64,000 nucleotides of DNA. Source: Actinernus sp. WN-2022. Taxonomy: Eukaryota > Cnidaria > Anthozoa > Actiniaria > Actinernidae. The DNA lies in the NCBI GenBank assembly GCA_030867875.1, contig JAOWCC010000577.1, positions 90,749,740 to 90,813,739 of the forward strand, given 5' to 3'. The notes beneath the pieces were generated by a model. That model did not search any database, was not told the DNA's origin, and saw only the letters and a program-made list of their open reading frames with translations. Both the position numbers and the translations under genes were made by a program. Numbering within the stretch: position 1 is the first letter of the stretch; every line of letters begins with the position of its first letter. Positions 12,001-23,400 of the stretch are shown piece after piece.

Positions 12001-15000
12001 TCGCATTGCATCATGGTACTGAAAGTGTCTTTCCATACCTTTTCGTATTTTTCTACACGTTTCCATTTGTTTTTTTGTTGCGCCGTTCTGTTTTTCACTG
12101 TAAATGTTTCAGACGTGTCTTTTTTTGTTTCGGAGTTAGGATGAGTTTTATCTGAAAACAAGGAACGACAATTGCTTTTCGTGTTTTTTTGTGATTTCCT
12201 AGGTCTTTTTATTTGTTTCCATGTATCGTTCTTTCTTTTTCGGGATTTCACGATGCCAGAAATTGACGAGAGAACATCAAATATGGTTGATTGACCGTAG
12301 TAATTGACAATGTAACGTCACTGCGAACGGTTCAAATTTCGCGCCAAAATTCACGATTTTAACTTCGAAAACACGGGAAAGAACAAATGCTATACGGAAA
12401 CTAGGCTTCAGATGGTCTTATGGTACAACAGCTTACCCTACATTCTTGCACTGTAGCTTTGGTTTACAAGGTCCGCATGCTGGTTCTACCTTCCCATCAT
12501 TGTACACTTGATGGAATAAATTGATTGGTCCACACGATTCGTATTCATCCAACATTGGTTTACATAATGACGTGCGAGGATTCACTGAGATCTCACGAAC
12601 ACAACAGCTGGTTTCATCACATTCAGATGACTTATCACAATATGTCCCAGGCTCTCCTTGCTTAGCTCCTTTGATACACTGTCCATATTGGCAAGCAGTC
12701 CCCTTGCAGCAAGTTCCTATTTTTCAATCAACCCCACAAATTAAAATGAAGGAGGGTTGGTTGATATATAGACTCATAAGAGCATGTTAATTTGCTTTTT
12801 TTTCATACCTAAAAACTAACATCCTTTCGTTGACATAACTAATTGGGAATTTTTGAATTGATATGTGCTGTTCGAATGGAGCATTTTCAAAATGACGTCA
12901 CATGCTACAACTACCAGAACTTCTTGCGCGGATTCTTTTGTTCCTTTAATTTGGACCATTGATATCCTCAAAAGAGTTGATAAATCCGAATGAGAAAAAG
13001 AATTTGAAAAGATTCTGATAGCTGTAGTTAAATGACGTCATAATGCAACTGAAATGTCCCATTGAAAGTTGCCTGCATATCAAGCCACTTTGAGGACAGA
13101 CGAAGCACTGTCATAGATTTTTAAAAATTGTTAAAGTTACCTGAAATTTGTTATTCCCGCATAATTTATTGTCTCAATTGTACATTCAAAAAATATGTTA
13201 CCACATCACGTGACATGGGTGATGTAGCATGCTACAACTACCAGAACTCCTTGCGCGGATTCTTTTGTTCCTCTGATTTGGATCATTGTTTTGATATCCT
13301 CAAAGGAGTTGATAAATCTGAATGAGAAAAAGAATTTGAAAAGGATTCTGTCCACGGATCCCAGGTGCTTCAGAAAATATTTCTAGTCTAATTTGCACTG
13401 GCACATCAGTTGACCTTTTCTATTTTTTTAAAATTTATATTGTGAAACTCCTGAGCCAAGACAATGTAATGCTCTACATTAGAGAAACACAAGAATCAGC
13501 GCAAAGAATAGGCCATGTGACGATGATGCGCACGCATTAGTAGAACAATAGACGCGAGCTGCTAAGACTCGTTCTGGTTCACCAGCCTTTTGTTATTTAA
13601 AATAGAACAAACGCGCGCAACATCGTCCAAATGGCCTATTGTGGTAGTTGCAGTTATGACCTTTTATTATCATAACTACTTTTAATAAACAGAATATTAA
13701 ATATTAAGTATAATGGATCAAGTGTGAATGAAAATAAAAAGGAGAAAAAAGAAAAACGTACTACGGTGTCAGTCCATTTTTGCTCGAAACGTTTAAAATG
13801 TTTTATATTATATATAACTGGACATTATTATGAAACAATTCTCCGTTTGAACAGCAGTTTATTACTCTGTTATTGTATTGTCCTTTCCACACGTATTAGC
13901 TATTGTAAACTAACATGATGTAAGCCTCCTAGATGCACAAACGTACATGCTTCTGGGGCAAACGATGAGAACCGATATGTTTAAATTAAAAAAGTACTTT
14001 TAAGTTTAAAAAAATCGACAAGCAAAACTCTTACGACAATTATCAAATTAAGGTTGCTCTAACACTTGTCTAGCCTCCTCCGAAGGCGCTAGGTACCTCT
14101 ATATGAGCGCGTCACCATCTCTAAGTCTCCCTGTGAAGAAATGGACCTCAGTCAAGTTAAGGCATCATGATCATGTCTCCAAGGTTTGTAGTGAAAACAT
14201 ATTTATTATACGCTCTTTCATTTTCTTTTAAACTAAACTTCACCAAACTTGGCCAGTGTATTTAATTGATCAATCACTACATTTTCGAAGTGTCGGTTTT
14301 CATGGAAACCTAATCACGCAACCACGTGGCTGCCATTTTGAATTTTACCTTCAAGTCGACTGAGTACCTACACAAACATGGAAATGTTTCAAATCAATTG
14401 CGTATTCAAGTTATAATTATTATTATCTATATACATCTAATTGAAAAAAAAAAAGGAAAAACACTTGGCAAAACATGTAATGTTACAACGGAATTTTCTA
14501 AAAAAGGCAATTTTAACAAAGCATATTCCTTTTTCTCCAATTAGATGTATATAGATAAGAATTGTTACAATTTGAATATGCAATTTATTTGAAACATTTC
14601 CATGTTATTTATATTTTTGAATGAGTACTCAGTCGACTTGAAAGATAACATTTAAATGGCCGCCACGTGGTCACGTGATTAGGTTTCCTTGGAAACAAAC
14701 ACTTCCAAAATGTAGTGATTGATCAATTAAGTACACTGGCCAAGTTTGGTGACAACAACAACAACAACAATATTTTATTGGCTCACACTATAAATTACAA
14801 GAATGATATAATATACATCATAAGTTATTAAAGGAGAAGACAAAGAAAAATAGAGTGTTTGTTTGAGCCTAGAGGCTAAGGGAACCGTGAGTGAGGTTTT
14901 CGAGTTAGCCCCTAGTAGCTATCTAAAGTTTGAGTGTTTTTTTTCAATAAAAGAAGCAGCAAGGAAGAGGAACTGGGACTAATAAATAATGTTTAGTGGA

Positions 15001-18000
15001 AAGGTAACTATAATCACTTTTACAAATGAAGAACGTTCTATTTAAGTTTCTTTGGAAGTTGTTCTTGACAGTAAGTAATGTTTTATTTCTTTGGTAAAGG
15101 AAAATGTACTAAGGTCTTTCAGATGGTGAAGGATCTCGTGCCAAAGATAAATTGCCTGGTAGGAAAACATTTGTTTTCCAGTATTTGTACGAACACGTGG
15201 TTTACATAAATTTTGTTTGGATGCATACCTTGTGTTGTATGTATGCCGGTCACTGGCATATTGAAAAAGATCATCAAATAGTCTTGGCAAAAGCCCTTTA
15301 TGCCACAAATGCGTAAATTTGAGGGCGTGGAGGCGGTAAACATTATTTACAGTTAGAATGTCTAATAGGTTTAGGAGAGGGAGAGCGCTTTCAGTATTGG
15401 ATCCAGACGTTACTGTAAAAAAAAACATTAATCTTAGGACGGCACCTTACTTTGCTTAAATTGTATTTTTTGTAAATGCGTTTTGTAAGCACTTCCCCGA
15501 GCTATTACAGCATATGATAGATAGGGGTAGATAAGGTTATAGTGAATTTGTTTAAGTTGATGAATAGAGAGATAGTGCTTTAGTTTTGAAACGATGCCAA
15601 TATTCCGTGAAATACGAGAGCAAATGTAGGAAATGTGATATTTCCAAGATAGCGAATCGTCTATCATAACACCGAGATATTTTATATGATCTTTTTTCTC
15701 TAATACGTGGCACGATCCATCTGTGTTCTTTAACTTGATTTCTATATTTCCATCTCTTTTTCTGGAAGTTTTATTACCATGTAATTTGTTTTTGTAAAAT
15801 TAATAGAAAGTTTGTTTACATCGCACCATTCCTTGATTTTTCAGTTCCAATTCAGAATTAACTAATGTTTCGAGGCTTTTAAGGTCACGAGCTGAGGCAA
15901 AGAGATTTGTGTCATCTGCAAATATTCTAAAAGTCAAGATCTCCGAGCAGTTGGGTAGATCATTGATGTTAATTAAAACTAGTAAAGGTCCTAATGTACT
16001 AGCTGTGGAATTCCACAAATCATCACTTGTTTTGGTGACTCTGTGTGCCCTATAGCTACATATTGTTGTCCTGTTTGCAAGATAACTTGCAAACCATTTC
16101 AAGGGAATCCCTCTAATTCCGTACGATTCTAATTTCTTCAGTAGTATTTGGTGGTTTACAGTGTCGAAAGCTTTCGAAAAGTCTAAAAATACCCCACAAG
16201 TGTATAAATTATTGTCTATTGCTTTTCATAGACTATCCGCAATTTCCCTAACAGCTTGTGCTGTTGAGTGGCCTTTCCTAAATCCAAATTGACATTGGAA
16301 AAGAATATCATGTTTTTCAATGTAATTAATGAGTTGCTTATATACAAGCTTTTCAAAGATTTGCGTTAAAGCCGACAAGGTAGAAATAGGGCGAAAGTTT
16401 GTTGGGTCCGTTAATTTGCCCCCTTTATCAACAGGGGTTACTTTGGAGACTTTTAAAACATCAGGAACAATGCCTTGTAACAAAGATTCGTTAAATATTA
16501 ATGTTAATGCTTCAGAAATATGGTTTCCCGCAAGCTTTATATATCGCTGCGGAACACCAATACATGATTTTTCAAATTCATATATGCAATGGCGTCATAA
16601 ATCTCCTGCGTACAGATACCTCGAAACGTAAAGCTCATTTGAAATGATCGTGTAATGTAACAAGTAGGATTCGTATCCGTTCAAGGAAGTTTATCCGTCA
16701 GGTTGCGTCCTACGTTTATATAATACGTGTTATTATAGATATTTTTTTTGATTATCGGTTGTGAATTGGTCTTTCTGTTTATGAGCATTCCAATAAGTTT
16801 CCATGTAGTTTTTAAGTTCTCCTTATAAATGCAAATCAAACTGTGTCCTGAAATAGTTCTTTTGAGATATCTCTTTGATTTTGTTCAACTTGTTATTATC
16901 AGCTTTCTATTTCTTAACCTTTTCTTGGGCTTTATTTAGGAAGTACGTCTGAAAGAGTTTTTGTTTTCTCTTACTGATAGAGATCAAAATTGCATTTGAA
17001 ATCCACGGTTTTTTTAATTGCTTTCTCTTTTGTTTAGACGCCTTCCGCACTGGTGCATGTATATCGGATATTTCTTGAAGTGTTTGTATTACTCTATTCA
17101 TACTTTCGTTAACATCTTCAGTGACAAGGCTGCTAAAGTTAATATCAGCTAAGGCATTTAAAAAGGCTTCATTATCGAAGTGCGAAAATTCTCTAAAGTA
17201 CTTAATTTCATTGGTAATATAAAGTTTATTTGCTACTGTACAAAATACAGGTAGGTGGTCAGAGATGTCGGCTAAACATATTCCTGCTGTAATAATCTTT
17301 TCTGGTACTTTCGTATAAATGTGATCAATTAAAGAGGTGTGATCTGTGATCCTAGTACATGTAGCTTTGGTTATGAGCGGCATGAAACCTAAATCAAGTA
17401 GCATGTCAAGGAAATCGGAGATGTAGTTGTCAGCATTATATTTGAGGAAGTTAATATTTATATCGCCTAAAATAAATACTTCATGTCCCTTGCTGTTTAG
17501 CTTTTCTAATTGAGTCTTTAGTGTTTCGAAGAAAAGATCGCGGTTGCTAGAAGGGTGTCTATACACACAACCAATCAAAACACTCTTTTGTCTTTTGCGT
17601 GTTAGTTCGATCCAGCAGGATTCTACGCCGTCCAAACGTAGGTAGGGCATGTATTGGGCGAGTTCTTCAACTTGGGACATAGCGTTTACAGCACACTTCT
17701 TCACTTTACCTAGATCCTCCTTCACAGCATTGATGCTTTGTGTTTGTTAACTTCACTTGAGCGAGAAGGTCATCGTACTTGTCAGATAGAAAACTAACCG
17801 CTTTGTTGAGTTCTTCGGAATTAGATTATAAGTTATCAAGATTAGCATTTATAGGACCAGTTTCCTTCCTTAGGAGCTCTTTTATCTCTGCTAATGTAGC
17901 CATATTGGCCGTATTTTTGGCGGAGCACTAAAGCACGCGACCAACCGCCATAACGACATATGCTAAAAAAAAAAATCAAAATTTAGTTTAAAAGAAAATG

Positions 18001-19396
18001 AAATAGCCTATAATAAGTATTTTTACTATAAGTGACTGGAGCCATGCCTTAACTTGGCTGAGATGCGGGGGAACCCCATATTTGAGCTGAGACTCCGCGA
18101 CCGATATAGAGTTGTCAGCGAAGGAGGCTACTATTATACTATTATCAATACTTACCAATGAAATGACAGGCCGTATTTTCGTGTAGACATGACCTGCACA
18201 CATGTACGTCACAAAACTGGTCAGCGGAACACGCCTTGTTAATGTTACACTCGTCCTCCTCATCCTGCGGGAATTGTGTTCTGTATCTCCATGGAGACAA
18301 CTGGTTTATCATTCGAAAACGCATGGTGTTGAACAAGAATTGCTGGAATTCGAAAAAAAGATGTTTGGACAAAACAGTATCATTCCGCTTGTTGCATTTC
18401 GGATAATATAAGTAAAAAGAAATCACATGGAAATTGCATAGAATCTTTAGTGAGCTGGAGCGGTTTAATTTTAATTGAGTGTCAAAAAGGTAATTGCTTT
18501 CGAATTTGATTGGTTAGTTATCCATGATTACGTTTACTTTGCCTCGTGATTGGTTGAAGTAAAACCAATCATGAATTGTGATTGGTTCTTGATGGTTTTA
18601 CTTGCTCCAGCTGTGATTGGCCTTATTTTTGATCTTAGGACACTCAATTGAAAACCACACTATTTGTGCGTAGGCTAAACAGGTAATGGAAGTCCCAGCC
18701 AGGCTCAGATTAACTCGCATGTATAGATCCATATTAAGTACTTTACAGAAACGAGAACACCTGGTTGTCATTAGATGTCCCTTATTGGTTGGTTAGACTT
18801 GATGATTGCTACAACAAAGCTAAGGCTGGTATCGTCAATTCTAGTAGGACGCTATAATAATTGCTAACCTGAATTAAAAGCAAATCGGTTATCGCAGAAA
18901 AGAAAAGAGAGCAAAAAGAATGGATTCCTCAGTCAAATAGCAATGATAATGAGAACATTTCAGGTTGACAAAGAACCAGCTATTAATAAAGTAAAACAAA
19001 ATAGTGCTGAAATCAAATGTGATTCGGTTTTTACATTGTAGCTAGCAATTTTTTGTTAGCATAAGCAAATAAAATTTGGCTACTCTGTTTAGTTTCAGTA
19101 AAACATGTTTATCCGGTTTCATTTTTTTTGCTTCCAAGCGATTGACGGCATCGACACAATTCCAATTTTCTATGAATCAAATTACACGGCTTCAGTTTGT
19201 GGTTAGCCTAAGTAATCGAAGACGAAAAATAATAAATAGACATCAGTAAACACAACAAAATACGTTTATATTCGTAGCAAACACTCACCCGTTTGCTTGC
19301 TTGTACATCGGTCATATTGTGGTGAAAATTGTCGAGAAGTTTACCACATACAGTTCTTCCTACGGTTAGGAAGATCAACAAACAAATGATATCCAT
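8288..19396 (-). CDS. Dickkopf-like secreted protein B (DKK3-type), 4 exons, 180 aa
   Basis: Exons on the minus strand, in transcript order, are 19396-19289, 18264-18156, 12716-12437 and 8333-8288. Junction phases are 0, 1 and 2 and the total is 543 nt with the stop. Exon 1 encodes a signal peptide beginning MDIICLLIFL and ending ASKR, matching the dibasic end of exon 1 in A. Exon 2 carries the first six cysteines of the DKK_N-type module. Exon 3 completes that module, runs through the linker without an intron, and carries most of the colipase-like module. Exon 4 is tiny (46 nt) and gives the last cysteine and an acidic EEED tail. Both modules keep ten cysteines. The intron inside the first module and the lack of a linker intron differ from A. 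The introns are very long (5.4 and 4.1 kb) and hold a LINE, a SINE and MITEs. Exon 4 was recognised by its match to the end of A (H-x-VCL), acceptor and phase, so it is slightly less sure than the others. Confidence 0.83.
8727..8815 (+). repeat. Dispersed repeat family 4 fragment
   Basis: The block 'gggatcacgag...ttggttactgaagtgatatatcagcac...cctat' recurs at 58610-58690, and partly at 48800-48850. Non-coding. Confidence 0.6.
10195..10395. mobile_element. MITE-like element, relative of the 45769-46021 element
   Basis: Shares the terminal 'gtgagtcagcgtatgac' and the 'ttgagaa..ccaatca' and 'attctcaatc' internal blocks with 45769-46021. The right end carries a diverged inverse of the terminus ('catacgctgaatcac'). 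Confidence 0.6.
10595..11275. mobile_element. Palindromic element, split by a SINE insertion
   Basis: The left end 'cccggggggactcccatat' (about 10596) and right end 'ttatatacaggaattcccc' (about 11225) are inverted relatives. Inner blocks, 'gacccctaaa' and 'gtacgatgagcatcc' against 'aggatgctcgtcgga', also pair. A SINE (10741-10982) sits inside. A related element lies at 60755-61250. Confidence 0.6.
10741..10982 (-). mobile_element. tRNA-derived SINE, copy 1
   Basis: Minus strand reads GGTGGCGCAGTGGTTAAGCG (box A-like), then a box B-like 'GGGTTGGATTCC', followed by a unique body ending 'TGATCAGCCCCCA' and 'GGTTGTTTCAG'. It is ~80% similar by eye to the copy at 37079-37312. The apparent 67-codon open frame across it is the usual spurious SINE translation. 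Confidence 0.85.
11320..11500 (+). repeat. Dispersed repeat, pair member with 51880-52060
   Basis: Shared blocks are 'cattaaaatcgattcta', 'cttgatttgagtgttgcgtc' and 'atgagtt'. No coding signal. Confidence 0.55.
11850..12240. repeat. T-rich strand-asymmetric tract
   Basis: About 390 bp strongly enriched in T runs on + (motifs like 'gtttttc'), purine-rich on the gene B transcript strand. The open frames here (for example 11928-12251 on -) are lysine-rich products of this bias, not genes. Confidence 0.55.
12850..13345 (+). repeat. Tandem duplication, unit about 150 bp
   Basis: 'catgctacaactaccagaac', 'ttgcgcggattcttttgtt' and 'gagttgataaat..gaatgag' occur at about 12900-13010 and again at 13229-13335. 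A split relative flanks the microsatellite at 27285-27560. Confidence 0.7.
14241..14751. mobile_element. Large palindromic MITE, about 510 bp
   Basis: Arms start 'caccaaacttggccagtg' and end with the complement at 14734-14751. They pair along ~200 bp each, including 'gatcaatcactacattt' and 'caattagatgtatatagata', around a poorly paired centre at 14445-14535. It directly abuts the LINE tail. Confidence 0.8.
15042..16483 (-). pseudogene. LINE reverse transcriptase, fragmented
   Basis: Consecutive pieces in different frames cover RT from the region before FRPIS to the C-terminal tail. The catalytic box is FADD. Frameshifts and stops around 16102-16226, 15667-15800 and 15428-15434 break it, so no full RT could be made. 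Confidence 0.85.
16907..17725 (-). pseudogene. LINE endonuclease domain, 5'-truncated, 272 codons open
   Basis: The longest open piece of the LINE. It shows the C-terminal two thirds of an exonuclease-endonuclease-phosphatase fold: the YRHPSSN segment, the catalytic-type GDIN motif and the SDHLPV motif near residue 160. The N-terminal catalytic residues of the fold are missing, so it is very unlikely to be active. Confidence 0.85.
18455..18655 (+). repeat. Dispersed repeat, inverted relative at 44215-44345
   Basis: Blocks 'ggttagttatccatga', 'aagtaaaaccaatca', 'tgattggttc' and 'ttttacttgctcc' recur in reverse complement just before exon 2 of the receptor gene. It lies in intron 1 of gene B. 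Confidence 0.65.
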
Positions 19397-20457
19397 GTTA
19401 TGAATTCTACCTGCTAGAAGTGTTAAAAGTCATGATTGGAAATGAGAAATGTAACCATCACAAAATCAAAACTTGGCCGGGAGCAAGACGAGACTTCACT
19501 TGTGATCATAAAAGATTGATGCCCTTTACTTGTTCTTCGTTTAACTAGTCACCAGTCACCTTCCTCTGCACTAAGGCTTGACCACCTTCTTCCGTTTCAC
19601 ATACCCAATGAATTCCCTTATATGGTATTTCATAACGCTATTAATAGCAGAATGGCAAAAAACAGGATTTCCCCTATTCGTTATTTTGTGCCAAACATCG
19701 AAACGAAGTAATGGCATGCAACCTTATTGGCTACGACACATTCTATTCTAAAGTGGTGAATACAAATGCGTTTCCTTCTCTGTTTTTGAAGTGGTTTGCG
19801 TAACCTTCATCTCAGGCAACTGTGATCAACGCACACTTCCAGGCATGATGGTATATAATGCAGCTCACTTAATCTTTCGCGTTTTGCGCAATCGCATTGT
19901 GGAACAAGTGTCCATTTGTGTACTGAATCGTCAAGGAAACGTAACAATGACTCCGGAGGGAGTATGGCATAGTAGGAACATACTAGTTTTGTTTTCAATT
20001 TCTGTTGCAGATAACATCGTTTCAGTTTAGAACCATTGAGATCAGTAGGAGATCTGATCTTGTATCTTGTTTCTCAGCCGTGTCCTTGTGATCGGAGTGT
20101 CGAGCTGGGCAGGTACCTGTTAGTTTAGTGTCTCTTTGTAAAACCTTATACAGAGAGAACCTGTCAGGACTCAGGTTTGTAGAACAAGAGAAAGCCGTCT
20201 AATTCTCTATTGAAAATAAAAGAAATCTTACCAAACTAGTTTAGCTGTGTTTCAGTTAGATGTAAAATATCCTGGTATAGCAAGGCTGCCTTTATAGGAA
20301 AGTATTCAAAACGCGTCAATGTTTGAGAGAACTTCATGAATAAATTGATTAGCTATAAAATAATCATCACATGACACATAAACAAAGTATTTTGGTGAAC
20401 TTCAAGGAAAAATAAAGAGTTCAGGGACGACTTGGACTCTTGCCGTTAGAATACAAT
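19397..20457. promoter_or_regulatory. Shared 1.06 kb interval between divergent start codons of B and C
   Basis: The only sequence upstream of both head-to-head genes, so it should hold both promoters. I see no strong TATA box or coding region. The 79-codon frame at 19791-20030 has no recognisable content. The regulatory role is inferred from position only. Confidence 0.45.
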
Positions 20458-23400
20458 ATGCAAGTTCAAACGCTTTCTTGGATTCTCTTCTTGACATCAG
20501 TTTTTCAAACATGGAATCTTTCACAGGCGACCGTAAAGAAACACACGAGGAGACAAACACAGAGGCGCGTACCACGAGCGGTCGGTAGTGACATTGTTAA
20601 AAAGGTATGTATTTAGTGTGAAGTTTATTTAAATTGCCGGAATGCGTTAGAAAGATAGGTTATACGTGTTTGTAAGGCATTTTAACTTAATTCTCAAATG
20701 ATTTAACACTTAAAGTTGTTTATGCGCCAGTATAAAAGGTCAAAGTAAGAATTCGGTCGAGGTTCTGGTATTTACCGGCAAGATATAAGTCATGTTATCT
20801 GTTGTTCTTGTGATTGTCACAACAAGGGAAAATGTTGACACTTCAGAGGTTTACAACATTCATTACAGTCTTTCTGGATGTACATGTATATATAGCTTGC
20901 AAAAATCATAATAACAACAATTATAGTTTATTGACTTCAGGGTACAATATGGCCGATATTTTGATATTTTGATGTCAGTGAATAAAGATATACTTTGATT
21001 CCACTCATCGTGCTACATGTATGTATAGGAAATAAACCTAAAGTAAATAATACAAAATAACAAAAATAGGATTGCATATTATTTTGACGCGTAATAAAAC
21101 CTACGCAAGGCTATAATCATATAATAATTTTCACATGGTACTTTGTCATGCAAAAACTGCTGTCTAGTTGAGAGTTCATTCAGTTTACCAGATTTATCGT
21201 TCTAGAGTGAAGAGATGACCTACATATGGTAGGTTCTGAGATGTTGTGATTAATATTCCTTATCAAATAAAAATTGAAGACATTATAAACGAAAGATCAA
21301 AATTGAACTTTTAAAATTGCGAAGTCGGCACCAGTCCATCTCGTCTAATTTTAAGACCCTAAGTTGACCTGTGGCCAAGGTCGAACAAACAAGTGAACTT
21401 ACCGCATACCGATAAACCGCACGCGCAGTTCTAACGCTAACGGCTGACCGGATATTTTTTTACTGTATGCGGTAAATACTTTGCCTTCGACGGTAACCTG
21501 CTTTACCGATAAAGGTAGTTAAAGTTGGTGGAAATTGTATTGATTAACTGTTGATCCAATCTTCCATAAACAGGAATTTCTACCGGTCTCCCCATTTGAG
21601 TCTCGTACACCTACGTTTGACGGAGGGGCTGAAAAACCCCAACAGCGCACGTTATCCGCCGGATATTATTCCCAAGAGTGTAACGCCCATAAACCATGTG
21701 AAAAGAGTAAGTCTTTGAAATGCATTTGGAGGGGAAAGCTGATCGCAGAAAAAATATCGGTAAAATCATTTAATACTTAAGCTCAGTTTACACGATAAGA
21801 ATTTTGGGCACGGAATTCTTAATGTTTGGTACGCGCGCGTACCAACAGTTTTCGGCACGGAACCCGTTATTGTTGTCGTGTAAATGGAAATTAAATGTTC
21901 CGGGTACGCGTGCCAGACCGACGCAAAACGTCACGCGCATGCGCTGTTGATGAACCGCTATTCCCAGTTTCCCGACGAAACTAAAAGCAATCACCCTACG
22001 TGAAATGTTTCGTGAATAACAAGAAAACTACTTATTTATTAAATAAAAGGTAAGCTTAAGTTAGCCACGATCGAATTTTTCTTAATTTGTAATTCACTGT
22101 TAGTTAACCAAGTTATAAAATGATTTACTAAAAACGTTTAAAGTGCCACTACGACGAAATTCGACCATTTTCATTTCTACTTTTTTATCTTTCAAAACGA
22201 CACAGTGTCGAAAATATCCAAATAACTGAAAAATATTACCAAAGGACCAAATTAACCTATGAATTTTGCAGAGTGTTTACCGTCGAAATCATCACGTCCG
22301 CCATTACTGAAGTGTGTTCCAAATACTTTGTCCAGCGGTTTGCTGTCGTGATGTCATCCTCTCAACGCGTCGCTCTTGTAGATGCGTATTTCCATTCAAA
22401 ACTTCGTTCTTTCCTTTCCTTTTTGGAAAAAAATAGTATAAACATGTACTTGACTTATAAGTTCGTGCGAATGTTTGTGTGAACGTAGCCCGGCATGTTG
22501 CTGTGTTAAGAAGATGACGTCACTTCCGCTGGAAATTAGCTCTGTCATGGCTCTGTCACGGAACGGGTTCGAGTAATTGTGGACATAAAAAGTCAAGATT
22601 CGTACCCCAAAAATAAGACTTCCCGTCGTCATATCAAAAAACGGTGTGGGTAGGAAAACATATAGCAACTTTACTTTACAAATACGCGAAAATATCTCAA
22701 AATGTGATCGTAGTGGCACATTAAGCCCTCGGAAACTTGTATTTGAACTCTATAGCCTTCGTTCTTTCGTCCAGCGCAGCATAAAGTTTTGCCGCGGTGT
22801 GGTCTCGGCCCGCCTGGTTGGAGTGCTGCATGTGCTGTGCCCAAAACTCTTGTCGTGTAAACTGGGCTTTACTCCGACTATATTAGCCGCGATACGCATT
22901 ACTTGCATGTAAATATAACATACAAACTTAGCTTCAGTCAGGATTCATTACCCGGAGCGTCCATATCTACTATATCTGTAAGTTACCGTATCTAACCTTC
23001 GGCGATTTTTAAATTTTCTTCCCCGCGAATAAATGTGTTTCCTACGATTGTTCGAAAGAAAAACAATGGCAGCCGGTGCCGTTCATTCAAGGGTTCAGTG
23101 TTCTGACAAAATAAATATTAACAATAAATGGTTACATTATGTATAAAACAATGAAACCTGCGTGGTTCTATAAATAGCGCGAGGTATAAATGCGCCAACT
23201 TTCAAATACAGTGATGATGCTCCGAGTCTTCAGGCTTCTGATATTTGTCATTGGACAATATATGATCCTCGAAGCTCACAGTTTCCGCCGAGCGTCGCTC
23301 TCGGGAACTGTTTCTCTTCTCAGTTGGAACAGATAATATCCGCGAACGGAATATCAGGGCATACTTCGACGCCATAAACAGGTTATTGTTATATATATAT

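Larger units (their letters stand above)
8334..12436 (-). other. Intron 3 of gene B, repeat-rich
   Basis: About 4.1 kb, phase 2, with a GTAAGC donor and a TTTACAG acceptor on the gene strand. It contains dispersed family 4 (8727-8815), a palindromic element (10195-10395), a MITE with a nested SINE (10595-11275), a dispersed pair member (11320-11500) and a T-rich tract (11850-12240). I see nothing identifiable in 9000-10100. Confidence 0.7.
14752..17960 (-). mobile_element. Decayed non-LTR retrotransposon (LINE), CR1/Jockey-like
   Basis: On the minus strand, 5' to 3': an ORF1-like coiled-coil start (ATG at 17903, quickly interrupted by a stop), an endonuclease domain in one open frame (17725-16907) with CVYRHPSS, LGDININF and SDHLPVF motifs, reverse transcriptase pieces (16483-16226, 16102-15800, 15667-15434) with FRPIS, GFRKGHST and FADD boxes, and a C-terminal piece (15428-15042) with the 'TYNTR' block. 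It ends in a TTG microsatellite next to the MITE. Frameshifts separate the RT pieces. The ORF1 start runs almost straight into the middle of the endonuclease, so an internal deletion is likely. It sits in intron 2 of gene B in the same orientation. Clade is inferred from the RT motifs and microsatellite tail. Confidence 0.88.
12717..18155 (-). other. Intron 2 of gene B, holding a LINE
   Basis: A 5.4 kb phase-1 intron with a GTAAGT donor and an AATAG acceptor with a weak pyrimidine tract. Contents include a tandem duplication (12850-13345), a large palindromic MITE (14241-14751) and a decayed LINE (14752-17960). I see nothing in 13360-14230. Confidence 0.7.

Noticed and set aside
11928..12251. 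107-codon lysine-rich frame on minus
   Set aside because: Product of the T-rich tract; no domain, no conserved pattern.
18145..18426. 93-codon minus frame as a complete small protein
   Set aside because: Only 18156-18264 matches the Dickkopf pattern; the upstream part is intron and the end is donor read-through.
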